A DNA stretch of 33,473 bases from Chloroflexota bacterium. Its GTDB lineage: Bacteria; Chloroflexota; Limnocylindria; Limnocylindrales; CSP1-4. Position numbers and translations under genes: made by a program. The stretch is taken from assembly GCA_021812735.1 (NCBI GenBank), contig JAKAMV010000016.1, forward strand, positions 1 to 33,473, written 5' to 3'. Position 1 is the stretch's first letter, and every line of letters starts with the position of its first letter. Positions 6,970-16,394 of this stretch are shown here, piece by piece. The notes under the pieces were generated by a model, which saw only the letters and a program-made list of their open reading frames with translations, did not search any database and was not told the DNA's origin.

Positions 6970-7941
6970 ATGCCGACCATGATGCTGCCCGTGCTGGCGC
7001 TGATCGCGATCACGCCGGACTCGATCGCCTTCCACCTCGGGCCGGTCCCGGTCTACTGGTACGGCGTCTGCTACGCCGTCGGCCTGGCCGTCACCTACGT
7101 CGTGGTCACGTACGAGGCGCGCCGGCGAGGCCTCAACGAGCGGCTGCTGGACAACGGGTTCATCATCGTCGCCGCCGCGGCGCTGGTCGGCGGGCGCGCG
7201 TACCACGTCATCGACCAGTGGCACCTGTACCAGAACGACCCGATCAAGATCTTCCTGCCCCCGTACACGGGGCTCGGGGTCTACGGCGGCATCCTCACCG
7301 GCACGCTGGCGGCCATCTACATCATCCACCGCTGGAAGCAGCCGTTCTGGAAGTGGGCGGACGTGGTGGCGCCCGGCCTGTTCACGATGCAGGCGATCGG
7401 CCGGTGGGGCAACTTCTTCAATCAGGAGCTCTACGGGCCGCCTACCAATCTGCCGTGGGGCATCGCCATCGACTGCGCCCACCGAGTCGGCGACCACGGC
7501 ATCGCGCAGTGGACCTGCCCGCAGTACCCGTTCGAGACCACGGGCTTCACGCCGCTGTTCCTCTACGAGTCGGTGTCGGGGATCCTCGGCGCCATCGTCC
7601 TGCTGTGGCTCGCCCGGCGCTGGGGCCCGCGCATGCGGCCCGGCGACCTGCTGCTGGTCTGGTTCATGTGGTACGCCGCGATCCGGTTCTGGCTCGAGAC
7701 GTTCCGTGAGGGCAACTGGACGTTCTTCGGCGTCCCGACGGCCATGCTGGTGTCGTCGATCGCGTTTCTGGCCGCCGGCGCGCTGCTCGCCTACCGCCAC
7801 CGGCCGAGTGTGACGTGGGAGCCCTGGGGCGAGCCTCCCCCGCGCGAGGACGACCTGTACGACGACGAGGCCGACGACGACGACGACGTGGTTGACGACG
7901 ACGACGTGGTTGACGACGACGAGGCCGACGAGGCGAAGTAG
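6970..7941 (+). CDS. lgt: Prolipoprotein diacylglyceryl transferase
   Basis: Lgt transfers a diacylglyceryl group from phosphatidylglycerol to the lipobox cysteine of prolipoproteins, the first step of lipoprotein maturation at the cytoplasmic membrane. The 323-aa protein has about seven hydrophobic spans. It has the GGRAYHVI segment, the YTGLGVYGGILTG segment (Tyr where Escherichia coli has His103) and the signature AIGRWGNFFNQELYGPPT with the key Arg and Asn. PLFLYESVSG and the final FMWYAAIRFWLETFREG block also match. The C-terminal tail of about 45 residues is unusually acidic, with runs of Asp including two DDDDVV units encoded by an 18-bp tandem DNA repeat. A second, degenerate Lgt-like gene lies at 12.3 kb. 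The ATG at 6970 follows a TACACT box. Confidence 0.95.
   Translation: MPTMMLPVLALIAITPDSIAFHLGPVPVYWYGVCYAVGLAVTYVVVTYEARRRGLNERLLDNGFIIVAAAALVGGRAYHVIDQWHLYQNDPIKIFLPPYTGLGVYGGILTGTLAAIYIIHRWKQPFWKWADVVAPGLFTMQAIGRWGNFFNQELYGPPTNLPWGIAIDCAHRVGDHGIAQWTCPQYPFETTGFTPLFLYESVSGILGAIVLLWLARRWGPRMRPGDLLLVWFMWYAAIRFWLETFREGNWTFFGVPTAMLVSSIAFLAAGALLAYRHRPSVTWEPWGEPPPREDDLYDDEADDDDDVVDDDDVVDDDEADEAK
7876..7911 (+). repeat. 18-bp tandem repeat in the acidic tail of lgt
   Basis: Two exact copies of GACGACGACGACGTGGTT (7876-7893 and 7894-7911) encode DDDDVV twice. They sit in a wider GAC/GAG-rich tract that forms the Asp/Glu tail beyond the last membrane helix. Confidence 0.85.
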
Positions 7942-8033
7942 CCGCCCATTGCGCGGCGTCGGCGCCAGCCGGGACGAGACCTGCGGCGCGCAACGCGTCC
8001 CGGGCCCCGGCACGACACGGCACCCGGTGGGCC

Positions 8034-9050
<1,017 letters not shown>

Positions 9051-9072
9051 GTCCCGCAAGCCTCGCGCAGCC

Positions 9073-9101
9073 AGAAGCCCCCGGTCCGCCCGGGGGCTTC
9101 T
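9073..9101 (+). terminator. 12-bp hairpin terminator after mdh
   Basis: Arms AGAAGCCCCCGG (9073-9084) and CCGGGGGCTTCT (9090-9101) enclose a 5-nt loop, 22 nt past the mdh stop. The 3' arm ends in CTTCT and no longer U-tract follows. Confidence 0.75.
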
Positions 9102-9193
9102 CGATTCGACGGCCTGCCCCGATGCCGGTGACCAGGCGCACCGATGGCCGCGACGACCCGCCCCCGCCCGTGGCCCGCCCCGGGCCGACCAGT

Positions 9194-9199
9194 TACCCT
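9194..9199 (+). promoter_or_regulatory. TANNNT -10 box for leaderless subtilase gene
   Basis: TACCCT ends exactly six nucleotides before the GTG at 9206. This supports that GTG, rather than an earlier in-frame ATG at 9122, as the true start. Confidence 0.5.
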
Positions 9200-9205
9200 G
9201 TTGGC

Positions 9206-12200
9206 GTGCACCCCAGGAACGTCGCCGTCGCGCTCGCAGCCGCCGCGATGGCGATCGCCGCGGTGCTCCCGCCCGGGGCTGCCGCGATCGCTCCGGCGCC
9301 CGGAGCCGTCGGGCCGGCCGCAGCTGGCGTCGACCCGGCCTTCACCCCGTACCTCGCCGACGCGAGCAGTCGGCTCACGGCGGTTCTCCAGCTGGCAGCC
9401 GCGCCGGCCGTGGCGGGGCGGGGTCTGACCCGGGCCCAGCAGCAGGCCGCCGCGGCGTCCATCCGAAGCACCCAGGCGAAGCTCGAGCGGTCGGTCCGCG
9501 CCGATGGCGGGCGCGTTGTCAGCCAGTACCAGTACGCCTACGACGGGATCAAGGTCAGCGCGACAGGACCGCAGTTGGCCCGGATGGCGGGCCTGCCCGG
9601 TGTCGTGGCCGTCCGGTCCCTGCCAACCTACACGGTGGACAACGTCGACGCCGTCCCGTACGTCGGCGCGCCGGCGGCGTGGCGGAGCGCTGGCGCCACG
9701 GGTCGGGGCGAGACGGTCGCGGTCATCGACACCGGGATCGACTACACGCACGCGGACTTCGGCGGGCCGGGGACCTCCGCCGCGTACAGCGCGATCGACC
9801 CGGCGCTGGTGGCCCCTGGCGCGTTCCCCACCTCCAAGGTGGTGGCGGGTTATGACTTCGCCGGCAACGCCTACGACGCCGCCGCCCAGGGCAGCGCGGC
9901 CACGCCGGTGCCGGACGGCAACCCGCTCGACTGCAACGGCCACGGCACCCACGTGGCGGGGACCATCGCCGGTGACGGCGTGACGGCGGATCACGCCACG
10001 TTCACGGGGCCGTACACCAGCAGCACGCTGGCGGACCCGTCCAAGTTCGCCGTCGGCCCGGGCGTGGCGCCCGAGGCGAGCCTCGTTGCGCTCAAGGTCT
10101 TCGGCTGCTCGGGCTCCACCAACCTGATTGTGGACGCGCTCGAGTGGGTGGCCCAGTACAACGCGACCCACTCGGACCGCATCGGCGTCGTCAACCTGTC
10201 GCTGGGCGGGAACTTCGGCCAGGCGAACGCGCCCGACTCCGTGGCCGCCGCGAGCCTGGTGTCCACCGGCGTCGTGGTGGTGGCCGCGTCCGGCAACGTC
10301 GGAGACGTCCCGTTCGTCACGAGCGACCCCGCCGCAGCGACCTCGGTGATCTCCGTGGCCGCGCTGGACGCCTACCCGACCCTGCCCATGGCCTCCATCA
10401 CCGGGCTGGGCACGGACATCCCGGCCGCCAACCAGAACGCCTACCCGGCCCTGCCGGTGACCGGCGCCCTGCGCGTCCTGCCGGACGGCGCGGGCGGTAT
10501 CGGCCTCGGGTGCTCCGCCTCGGACTACGCTGGCGTGGCGGGGACGGTTGTCGTGGTCAAGCGGGGTGACTGTCCGTTCGCCGACAAGGGGGCGTACGCG
10601 GCCGAGGCGGGCGCGAAGGCCGTCGTGGTCGTCAACCGGGACGACACCAACCCGGGCGACCTGCCAGCTTACTTCGGGTACAGCCCCGAGCAGTTCGTGA
10701 TCCCGATGGTCGGGACCGACAGGACGGCGCAGGCTGTCCTGCTCGCGGGGCAGGGAACGAGCGTCACCATCGTGGCGGCCGGCGTCGCGCCCAACCCGAC
10801 CTACCGCCAGATCGCCGACTTCTCCTCGGTCGGCCCGCGCTGGGCGGACGGCTGGCTCAAGCCGGACGTCACCGCGCCGGGTGCCGACATCTTCTCGGCG
10901 CTCGCGGGCAGCGGCTGGAACGGCACCACGATGTCCGGGACATCCATGGCAACCCCGGTGGCGGCCGGCGCGGCGGCCCTGGTCCGCGAGACGCATCCGT
11001 CATGGGCCCCGCTCTTGGTGAAGGCTGCGCTCAGCAACACCGCGGACGCCTCGAGCGCGACGATCAGCGGCTATGACGTCAGGCTCGCCGGCTCGGGCGT
11101 CATCCAGGCGAGTCGCGCCGTGGCGGCCCAGGTTGTCGCCACGACGAGCGACGGGACCGCGAGCTTCAGCTTCGGGTACGCGCAGCTGACCGGAGCCTAC
11201 GCGGCGTCCAAGACGCTCACCCTCACCAACTTCACCGGTCGGACCGTGGACTACCGGCTGTCGGCCAGCACTTCCCTGGTGTCGGTGCAGCCGGCGACGG
11301 TCCGGATCCGCCCGCACAGCTCAGTTCGGGTGCGCGTCCGGGCATCGCTCTCGCGGGCCCAGGTGGCCGCCCTGCCCTCGGCGGATCGCTACCAGACCTT
11401 GGACCTGGCCGGCCTCACCGCGCTCAGCGGCGTGGTGACCGCCTCGCCGGTCGGCCGGGCCGCCCCGGGGGTGCTGGCGCTCCGCGTGCCCTACCTGCTC
11501 GTGCCCCGCGCCGTGTCGGCGGTGGCGACGAGCCTCGGGCCGTTGTCGGTGCTGCCGACCGAGGCGACAGCGACGCTCCGGTTCTCCAACCCCGGCATCC
11601 GGGCGGGCAACGCCGACGTCTACGCGCTGGGCGTGACCGACCCGGCGGGCGACGGCGCGGACGGCACCGACGTTCGCGCGGCCGGCGTCCAGGTGGTCCC
11701 GGCCGAGACGCTCACCGGGACGGCCAACCCGAACGACCGCGCCCTCGTCTTCGCGCTGAACATGTGGGACCGGTTCTCCTCCGCGTCGCCGCACGAGTAC
11801 GACATCGCCATCGACACGAACGGCGACGGCATCGCGGATCGCTACGTGGTGGGGTATGACCAGGGGGCTTACGCCACCGGTGTCTACAACGGGGTGGAGG
11901 TGGCGCTCACCCTGGACGCCACCGGCCGCGTGATCGACGAGCGCTACGCCGACGCTCCGGCGAACGGCTCCACACTGCTCCTGCCGACGCTGGCCAGCGA
12001 TCTGGGGCTGGCCGCCGGGAGCGGCCCGTTCACGTACCAGGTCGCCGCGGTGGACGGGTTCACCGGCACGCCGGACGTCACCGCTTGGTCCATGCCGTTC
12101 AGCGCGTTCACCCCCACGCAGTCCACGGGCGAGTTCGTGACCGTGAAGGCGCACGGGTCGGCCAGCATCGCCGCCTGGTACGCCGCCGGCACGCCCGTCC

Positions 12201-12286
12201 TCGGCTGGATGGTCGTCACGCTGGACAACCGCAACGGGGCGGCGCAGGCGAGTCTCGTGACCGTGCGGATGCTCGCCGGCGGGTGA
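9206..12286 (+). CDS. Secreted S8 subtilisin-like serine protease with PA domain
   Basis: From GTG at 9206 the product is 1026 aa. A Sec-type signal peptide comes first (VHPRNVAVAL, then an Ala-rich core ending near GAAAIAPAPG). An inhibitor-like propeptide spans about 57-146, and then the peptidase S8 domain. The triad is D175 in VIDTGIDYTHADF, H246 in NGHGTHVAGT and S580 in MSGTSMATPVAAG, with oxyanion N364 in AASGN. A protease-associated domain (about 420-530, GTVVVVKRGDCPFADKGAYA) is inserted between N364 and S580. This is the Vpr/lactocepin-like arrangement. The remaining 400 or so residues look like beta-sandwich domains, and I see no sorting signal or lipobox. The frame could extend to 9122, but that extension is Pro/Arg-rich and would spoil the signal peptide. 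It probably degrades extracellular protein. Confidence 0.93.
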   Translation: MHPRNVAVALAAAAMAIAAVLPPGAAAIAPAPGAVGPAAAGVDPAFTPYLADASSRLTAVLQLAAAPAVAGRGLTRAQQQAAAASIRSTQAKLERSVRADGGRVVSQYQYAYDGIKVSATGPQLARMAGLPGVVAVRSLPTYTVDNVDAVPYVGAPAAWRSAGATGRGETVAVIDTGIDYTHADFGGPGTSAAYSAIDPALVAPGAFPTSKVVAGYDFAGNAYDAAAQGSAATPVPDGNPLDCNGHGTHVAGTIAGDGVTADHATFTGPYTSSTLADPSKFAVGPGVAPEASLVALKVFGCSGSTNLIVDALEWVAQYNATHSDRIGVVNLSLGGNFGQANAPDSVAAASLVSTGVVVVAASGNVGDVPFVTSDPAAATSVISVAALDAYPTLPMASITGLGTDIPAANQNAYPALPVTGALRVLPDGAGGIGLGCSASDYAGVAGTVVVVKRGDCPFADKGAYAAEAGAKAVVVVNRDDTNPGDLPAYFGYSPEQFVIPMVGTDRTAQAVLLAGQGTSVTIVAAGVAPNPTYRQIADFSSVGPRWADGWLKPDVTAPGADIFSALAGSGWNGTTMSGTSMATPVAAGAAALVRETHPSWAPLLVKAALSNTADASSATISGYDVRLAGSGVIQASRAVAAQVVATTSDGTASFSFGYAQLTGAYAASKTLTLTNFTGRTVDYRLSASTSLVSVQPATVRIRPHSSVRVRVRASLSRAQVAALPSADRYQTLDLAGLTALSGVVTASPVGRAAPGVLALRVPYLLVPRAVSAVATSLGPLSVLPTEATATLRFSNPGIRAGNADVYALGVTDPAGDGADGTDVRAAGVQVVPAETLTGTANPNDRALVFALNMWDRFSSASPHEYDIAIDTNGDGIADRYVVGYDQGAYATGVYNGVEVALTLDATGRVIDERYADAPANGSTLLLPTLASDLGLAAGSGPFTYQVAAVDGFTGTPDVTAWSMPFSAFTPTQSTGEFVTVKAHGSASIAAWYAAGTPVLGWMVVTLDNRNGAAQASLVTVRMLAGG

Positions 12287-12330
12287 TCCCCGCAGTGGCG
12301 TGGCAGCCCGAGCGCCACCCGATGGCAGGG

Positions 12331-12336
12331 TAGACT
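12331..12336 (+). promoter_or_regulatory. TANNNT -10 box for Lgt-like gene
   Basis: TAGACT ends eight nucleotides before the GTG at 12345, inside the 58-nt gap after the subtilase gene. A weak 6-bp hairpin (12295-12318) precedes it, so the Lgt-like gene may have its own start. Confidence 0.4.
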
Positions 12337-12344
12337 CCGGCCTC

Positions 12345-13268
12345 GTGGTGCCGCTCGCGACGCTCCCGGCGCTGATCACGTTCCAGTTCCCGGCCACCTT
12401 CACCGTGGCCGGCGCGGTGGTGCGCTGGGAGACGCTCGCCGGGGCGCTGGCCGTGGTCGCGGCGCTGGTGGTGGCGGCCGTGGTCGCCCGGCAGACGCCG
12501 GTGGACTTGGCGTTCCCGGCCGACGCCCCGTCGCCCGACCCGGAGATCCGGGGCGAGAACCGCCTGCGGGCGGACGACCTGCTGTACATCGCCATCGCGT
12601 CGCTGCCGGGCGCCGTGGCCGGGGGTCGGCTGGGCTACGCGCTGATCCACCTCGACTACTACACGGCGAATCCCGGGGCCCTTTTCGACGTCACCCGCGG
12701 CGGCCTCGAGCTCTCGCTGGGCGTGGTGGGCGGAACGCTGACGGCTGCCGTCGTGGCGATGCTGCTGGGCGTGCCGCTGGGCCGCTGGCTGCACGCGCTG
12801 ACCGTTCCGCTCGCCGTGCTCCTGGTGCTGCTCAAGGTGGCGATGCTGCTCGGCGGCTCGGGCCAGGGCCAGCCGACCGACCTCTCGCTGGCCACTCGCT
12901 ACCTCGGCCCGGGGCCATGGGGATCGCTCGCGCCGGAGATCCCGTCGTGGCCGTCCCAGGCCATGGAGGCCCTGGCGATCGTGCTGGCCGGCGCCCTGGC
13001 TTGGTTCTACATGGCGGTCGGGGTGTTCCGCCGGCGCAACGGGGCCGCGTTCTTCCTCATGGTGGGGCTCTGGGCGGTGGCCCGAGCCGTGGTGGCCACG
13101 ACCTGGCGCGACCCAGCGGTGCTCGGCTCGCTGTCCGCGGCGCAGCTGCTTGCGATCGCCCTGGCCGTCGGCTGCGCTCTGGCGGTCATCGGGTTCGCCG
13201 CGGCCGCGGCAGCGGAGCGACCCGGCGGCGCGCCTGGCCCGGAAGGCGCGGCCGGCCCGGCGGCCTAG
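12345..13268 (+). CDS. Lgt-like polytopic membrane protein lacking the catalytic signature
   Basis: The 307-aa protein has about seven hydrophobic segments and recognisable Lgt landmarks: FQFPATFTVAGAVVRWETLA at the N-terminus, AVAGGRLGYALIHLDYYTAN (compare the Lgt GARLxY segment), GLELSLGVVGGTLTAAVV and IPSWPSQAMEAL (compare the usual HPTQLYEAL). However, the GRxGNFxNxExYG motif seen in the true lgt at 7 kb is replaced by LLKVAMLLGGSGQGQPTDLS. Thus the Arg and Asn needed for diacylglyceryl transfer are absent. I infer a non-catalytic or functionally altered paralogue. GTG at 12345 follows a TAGACT box; an earlier in-frame GTG at 12300 would add a Pro/Arg-rich stretch and is less likely. It lies directly downstream of the secreted protease gene. 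Confidence 0.82.
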   Translation: MVPLATLPALITFQFPATFTVAGAVVRWETLAGALAVVAALVVAAVVARQTPVDLAFPADAPSPDPEIRGENRLRADDLLYIAIASLPGAVAGGRLGYALIHLDYYTANPGALFDVTRGGLELSLGVVGGTLTAAVVAMLLGVPLGRWLHALTVPLAVLLVLLKVAMLLGGSGQGQPTDLSLATRYLGPGPWGSLAPEIPSWPSQAMEALAIVLAGALAWFYMAVGVFRRRNGAAFFLMVGLWAVARAVVATTWRDPAVLGSLSAAQLLAIALAVGCALAVIGFAAAAAAERPGGAPGPEGAAGPAA

Positions 13269-13282
13269 GCGCGCGGCTCCTG

Positions 13283-14509
13283 CTACAGCGCCTCCGCCAG
13301 GATCGAGGCCAGCTCCGCATCGGTCAGGACCACCGGGTTCGTCCGCATCGAGCTGCCCCGGGCGTCCGCCACCAGGGCCGGGATCGCATCTGGTGTGACG
13401 CCCCAGCGGCCCAGCCGCTCGACGCGCAGCGCCGCCGACCAGGCGTGCAGCGTGGCCACCAGGGCCGGGCGCGCCTCGCCGTCGGGTGTCGAGGCCGGCA
13501 TCCGGGCGAGCAGGCGGCCCAGCGCGGCGTACCTCGCCAGGACGGGCGAGCCGGGGTCCCGATCCGCCAGGGCCGCCACGTTGGCGGCGGTCACGGGCGC
13601 GAGTGTGGCCCCGCAGGCTGCCCCGTGGGGGACCGGGTGCTGGGCGCCCAGGGGAGACGCGAGCCCGTGCACCGCGCCGAGGCCGGCGTTCGCGAGGCAG
13701 ATGCCGGACAGCAGCGCGGCCCATGCCATCCGCTCGCGGGCGGCCGGTGCGCCGGGACCGTCCGGGTCGCCGTGCCACGCGAGCAGCCCGTCACGAACGG
13801 CCTCGAGCCCCGCCAGCGCGAGGGCGTCGGTGAAGGCGCCGGCGCGCAGTGACACGTACGCCTCGAGCAGCTGGGTGGCTGCGTCCAGGCCGTTGGCGGC
13901 GATCAGCTCCGGCGGCAGCCCCGCAAGCAGGTCCGGGTCCACGACGGCGTCCGCGGGGACGAGGCGCTCGTCGCGGAAGGACCGCTTGTAGCCCGACGGG
14001 CCCCGCTCGCTGATCACCGCGTTGCGGGTCGCCTCGCTGCCGGTGCCGGCCGTGGTCGGCACTGCCACCAGGGGCACCGCCGGCCCGGGCCAAGCGCGCG
14101 CGCCAGGCAGGCCCTCGAGGAAATCGGTGACCGGCGCGTCCACCAGCAGGAGCCCCGAGACCGCCTTGGCCGTGTCAAGCGCCGATCCGCCCCCGACGCC
14201 CAGCACCACGTCCACGCCCCGGCCGCGGTGGCCCGCCGCGATTGCGTCCACGACCGCGGGCGAGGGCTCGCCCGAGACCGTCGCCTCGCCGACCAGCGCG
14301 ACGCCGGCCGCCGCCAGACCGGCTCGGAGACCGTCCAGCCGCCCGCCGGTCGCCAGCGACCGCGCGCCGCGAACCAGGAGCGCCCGGTGGCCGTGGGTTG
14401 CGGCGATCTCCGGCAGGCGAGCGATGGCCCCGACCCCGAAGGCGATCCGCGGCAGTCGCCCGACGGCGACCTGGCCGATCGGCGCGGCCCCGCCCGGAGC
14501 GGGGGTCAC
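13283..14509 (-). CDS. Iron-containing (type III) alcohol dehydrogenase homologue
   Basis: The 408-aa protein has the dehydroquinate synthase-like fold of type III alcohol dehydrogenases and maleylacetate reductases. It has the nucleotide motif VVLGVGGGSALDTAKA (about 101-116), then VPLVAVPTTAGTGSEAT. The metal-site region contains D209 and Q213 in GLDAATQLLEAYVS, and H281 and H295 in AVHGLASPLGAQHPVPHG. Compared with FucO-type enzymes (Asp, His, His, His), the first His is Gln here, so metal binding may differ. The GTG start at 14509 overlaps the stop of the upstream monooxygenase-fold gene by four nucleotides (GTGA). The substrate is unknown; maleylacetate or an aldehyde are candidates. Confidence 0.88.
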   Translation of the reverse strand: MTPAPGGAAPIGQVAVGRLPRIAFGVGAIARLPEIAATHGHRALLVRGARSLATGGRLDGLRAGLAAAGVALVGEATVSGEPSPAVVDAIAAGHRGRGVDVVLGVGGGSALDTAKAVSGLLLVDAPVTDFLEGLPGARAWPGPAVPLVAVPTTAGTGSEATRNAVISERGPSGYKRSFRDERLVPADAVVDPDLLAGLPPELIAANGLDAATQLLEAYVSLRAGAFTDALALAGLEAVRDGLLAWHGDPDGPGAPAARERMAWAALLSGICLANAGLGAVHGLASPLGAQHPVPHGAACGATLAPVTAANVAALADRDPGSPVLARYAALGRLLARMPASTPDGEARPALVATLHAWSAALRVERLGRWGVTPDAIPALVADARGSSMRTNPVVLTDAELASILAEAL

Positions 14510-14811
14510 GGCTCGGGGACCTGCGGGGCGAGGCCGATGTAGCGCACGCCGTGCCGGGGCTCTGCGAACATGTCCGCGGTGGCCTCGCGCCAGGCCAGGT
14601 AGTGGGGCGTCTCCTTATGGGCCTGCGCGGCCGCCTCGTCCGCGTACCACTCGTACAGGACGAACCGCGTCGGGTCCTCGGCCAGCTGGAGGACGTCGAA
14701 CCGGACGTTGCCCTCCTCGCGGACCGATCCCTGGTGGTTGGACCGGCACGCGTCGATGAAGTCGTTGACCGCCTCGGGTTTGACGTGGCAGTGGACGAGC
14801 GTGACGAACAT
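14506..14811 (-). CDS. Antibiotic biosynthesis monooxygenase (ABM)-fold protein
   Basis: This small 101-aa ferredoxin-like protein belongs to the ABM/quinol monooxygenase/LsrG family, whose members work as dimers. It starts MFVTLVHCHVKPEAVNDFID and carries VLQLAEDPTRFVLYEWYADE and HKETPHYLAWREATADM, all typical of the family. It could be a quinol-oxidising monooxygenase or an LsrG-like isomerase; sequence alone does not decide. ATG at 14811 has GGAG six nucleotides upstream, and a TAGATT box (14845-14850, minus strand) sits at a plausible promoter distance. It is translationally coupled to the iron-type alcohol dehydrogenase homologue, so the two probably act on one aromatic or carbonyl substrate. 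Confidence 0.85.
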   Translation of the reverse strand: MFVTLVHCHVKPEAVNDFIDACRSNHQGSVREEGNVRFDVLQLAEDPTRFVLYEWYADEAAAQAHKETPHYLAWREATADMFAEPRHGVRYIGLAPQVPEP

Positions 14812-14882
14812 GGCGGGCTCCGGGTGCGGGTTCCGTGCCGGACCAATCTACCCGGGGCGCCCGCGGCCGGCTCCCGGGCACA

Positions 14883-14920
14883 GAGCGACCCCCGGCGGGA
14901 GGGCCCGCGGGGGGTCGCTC
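14883..14920 (-). terminator. 11-bp hairpin terminator after dihydropyrimidinase
   Basis: Arms GAGCGACCCCC (14883-14893) and GGGGGTCGCTC (14910-14920) enclose a 16-nt loop that is itself GC-rich. The hairpin begins 11 nt beyond the minus-strand hydantoinase stop. No U-tract follows. Confidence 0.68.
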
Positions 14921-14931
14921 GCGGTGCGGTG

Positions 14932-16323
14932 CTAGATGGCGCGGGCGAAGTCCGCGCGGCCGCGCTTGACGAACTTGCCGGCGCCCTTGCGGCCGGTGAA
15001 CTCGCCGTTGCGGACGATGACCGAGCCCCGGCTCATGACCACGTCCGAGCCGCCCTGAACGGTCTGGCCCTCGTAGCAGCTGTAGTCCACGTCCATGTGG
15101 TGCGTGGAGGCGGAGAGGACGTGCTTGCGGCTGGGGTCGTAGACGACGAGGTCCGCGTCCGAGCCCACGGCGATGGCGCCCTTCTTGGGGTACATGCCGA
15201 ACATCTTGGCCGGCGTCGTGGAGACGAGGCTGACCCACCGCTCCTTGGAGTACCGGCCGTCCACCACGCCCTGGTGCATCAGGTCCACCCGCTCCTCCAC
15301 GCCCGGCAGGCCGTTCGGGATCTTGCGGAAGTCGCCGCGGCCCAGCTCCTTCTGGCCGTGGAAGTCGAACGGGCAGTGGTCGGTGCCGATGAGCGGAAGG
15401 TCGCCGTTCTCCACGGCAGACCACAGCGCGGCCACGTGGTCCGGGGTGCGGAGGGGCGGCGAGCAGACGAACTTGGCGCCCTCGAACCCGTGGCCGAGGT
15501 CGTCGAGCGTGAGGTACAGGTACTGCGGGCAGGTCTCCGCCCAGGCCATGGCGCCCCGGGCCCTCGCGGCCACCAGCGCCTCCACGGCCTCCTTGGCCGA
15601 CATGTGCACGAAGTAGACGGGGGCGCCCGCCACCTCGGCCAGGCGGATCACGCGGGAGGTCGCCTCGCCCTCCATGCGGGAGTCGCGCGCCAGGCCGTGG
15701 CCGATGGGGTCGGTCACGCCCTTGGCGATCTGCTCGGCCGCGAGGATGTCGATGACCGGGCCGTTCTCGGCGTGCATGAGGATGAGGCCGCCGTTCTTGG
15801 CGGTCTGCTGCAGCGCCCGGAAGATGTGGTCGTCGGGCGAGTAGAAGACGCCCGGGTAGGCGGTGAACAGCTTGAAGTCGGGGACGCCCTCGTCCACGAG
15901 GGCGTCCATCTCGGCGAGCGTGGCGTCGGTGACGTCGCTCATGATCATGTGGAACCCGTAGTCTGCGACGGCCATCCCCTCGGCCATCGCGAACCAGGTG
16001 TCCAGGCCCTCGTGGAGCGACTGGCCCTTGTTCTGGACCGCGAAGTCCACGATCGTCGTCGTGCCTCCGAAGGCCGCAGCACGGGTGCCGGTCTCGAAGT
16101 CGTCCTTGGCGAAGGTCCCGCCGAACGGGAGCTTCATGTGGGTGTGCGCGTCGATCCCGCCCGGGATCAGGTATTTGCCCGTGGCGTCGATCACCTCGTC
16201 GGCCGTCACGGAGGCCGCGAGCCCAGCGCCGATCTGCGCGATGACCTCGCCGTCCACGAGCACGTCAGCCGCGTAGGACCCCTCCGCGGTGACGATGGTG
16301 CCGTTGACGAACAGCGTGCGCAT
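14932..16323 (-). CDS. hydA: Dihydropyrimidinase / D-hydantoinase
   Basis: The 463-aa amidohydrolase hydrolyses the ring of dihydrouracil or dihydrothymine (or 5-substituted hydantoins) to the N-carbamoyl beta-amino acid, step two of reductive pyrimidine catabolism. The complete binuclear zinc site is visible: H60 and H62 in GGIDAHTHMKLPFGGT, K151 (the carboxylated lysine) in PDFKLFTAYPG, H184 in ILMHAENG, H240 in VYFVHMSAKEA and D315 in LIGTDHCPFD. The start is ATG at 16323, right behind AAGGAGG; the frame continues to 16428 but that part is not conserved in character. A TACGAT box at 16394-16389 may be its promoter. It shares the strand and probable pathway with the LLM oxidoreductase and nitrilase-fold amidase upstream. 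Confidence 0.95.
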   Translation of the reverse strand: MRTLFVNGTIVTAEGSYAADVLVDGEVIAQIGAGLAASVTADEVIDATGKYLIPGGIDAHTHMKLPFGGTFAKDDFETGTRAAAFGGTTTIVDFAVQNKGQSLHEGLDTWFAMAEGMAVADYGFHMIMSDVTDATLAEMDALVDEGVPDFKLFTAYPGVFYSPDDHIFRALQQTAKNGGLILMHAENGPVIDILAAEQIAKGVTDPIGHGLARDSRMEGEATSRVIRLAEVAGAPVYFVHMSAKEAVEALVAARARGAMAWAETCPQYLYLTLDDLGHGFEGAKFVCSPPLRTPDHVAALWSAVENGDLPLIGTDHCPFDFHGQKELGRGDFRKIPNGLPGVEERVDLMHQGVVDGRYSKERWVSLVSTTPAKMFGMYPKKGAIAVGSDADLVVYDPSRKHVLSASTHHMDVDYSCYEGQTVQGGSDVVMSRGSVIVRNGEFTGRKGAGKFVKRGRADFARAI

Positions 16324-16388
16324 CCTTCCTCCTTGCACCCGGAATGCCCCGTCGGCAGCACCCGTCGGCGGGGAGCGCGTAGAGGACC

Positions 16389-16394
16389 ATCGTA
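16389..16394 (-). promoter_or_regulatory. Candidate -10 box for dihydropyrimidinase
   Basis: TACGAT on the minus strand lies about 65 nt before the dihydropyrimidinase ATG. I see no good -35 element, so support is modest. Confidence 0.3.

Noticed and set aside
9122..9205. An earlier ATG start for the subtilase
   Set aside because: The added 28 residues are Pro/Arg/Asp-rich and would precede the signal peptide; the GTG at 9206 has a TANNNT box at the correct distance.
12300..12344. GTG at 12300 as the start of the Lgt-like gene
   Set aside because: It would add a non-hydrophobic stretch with no ribosome site and place the TAGACT box inside the coding region.
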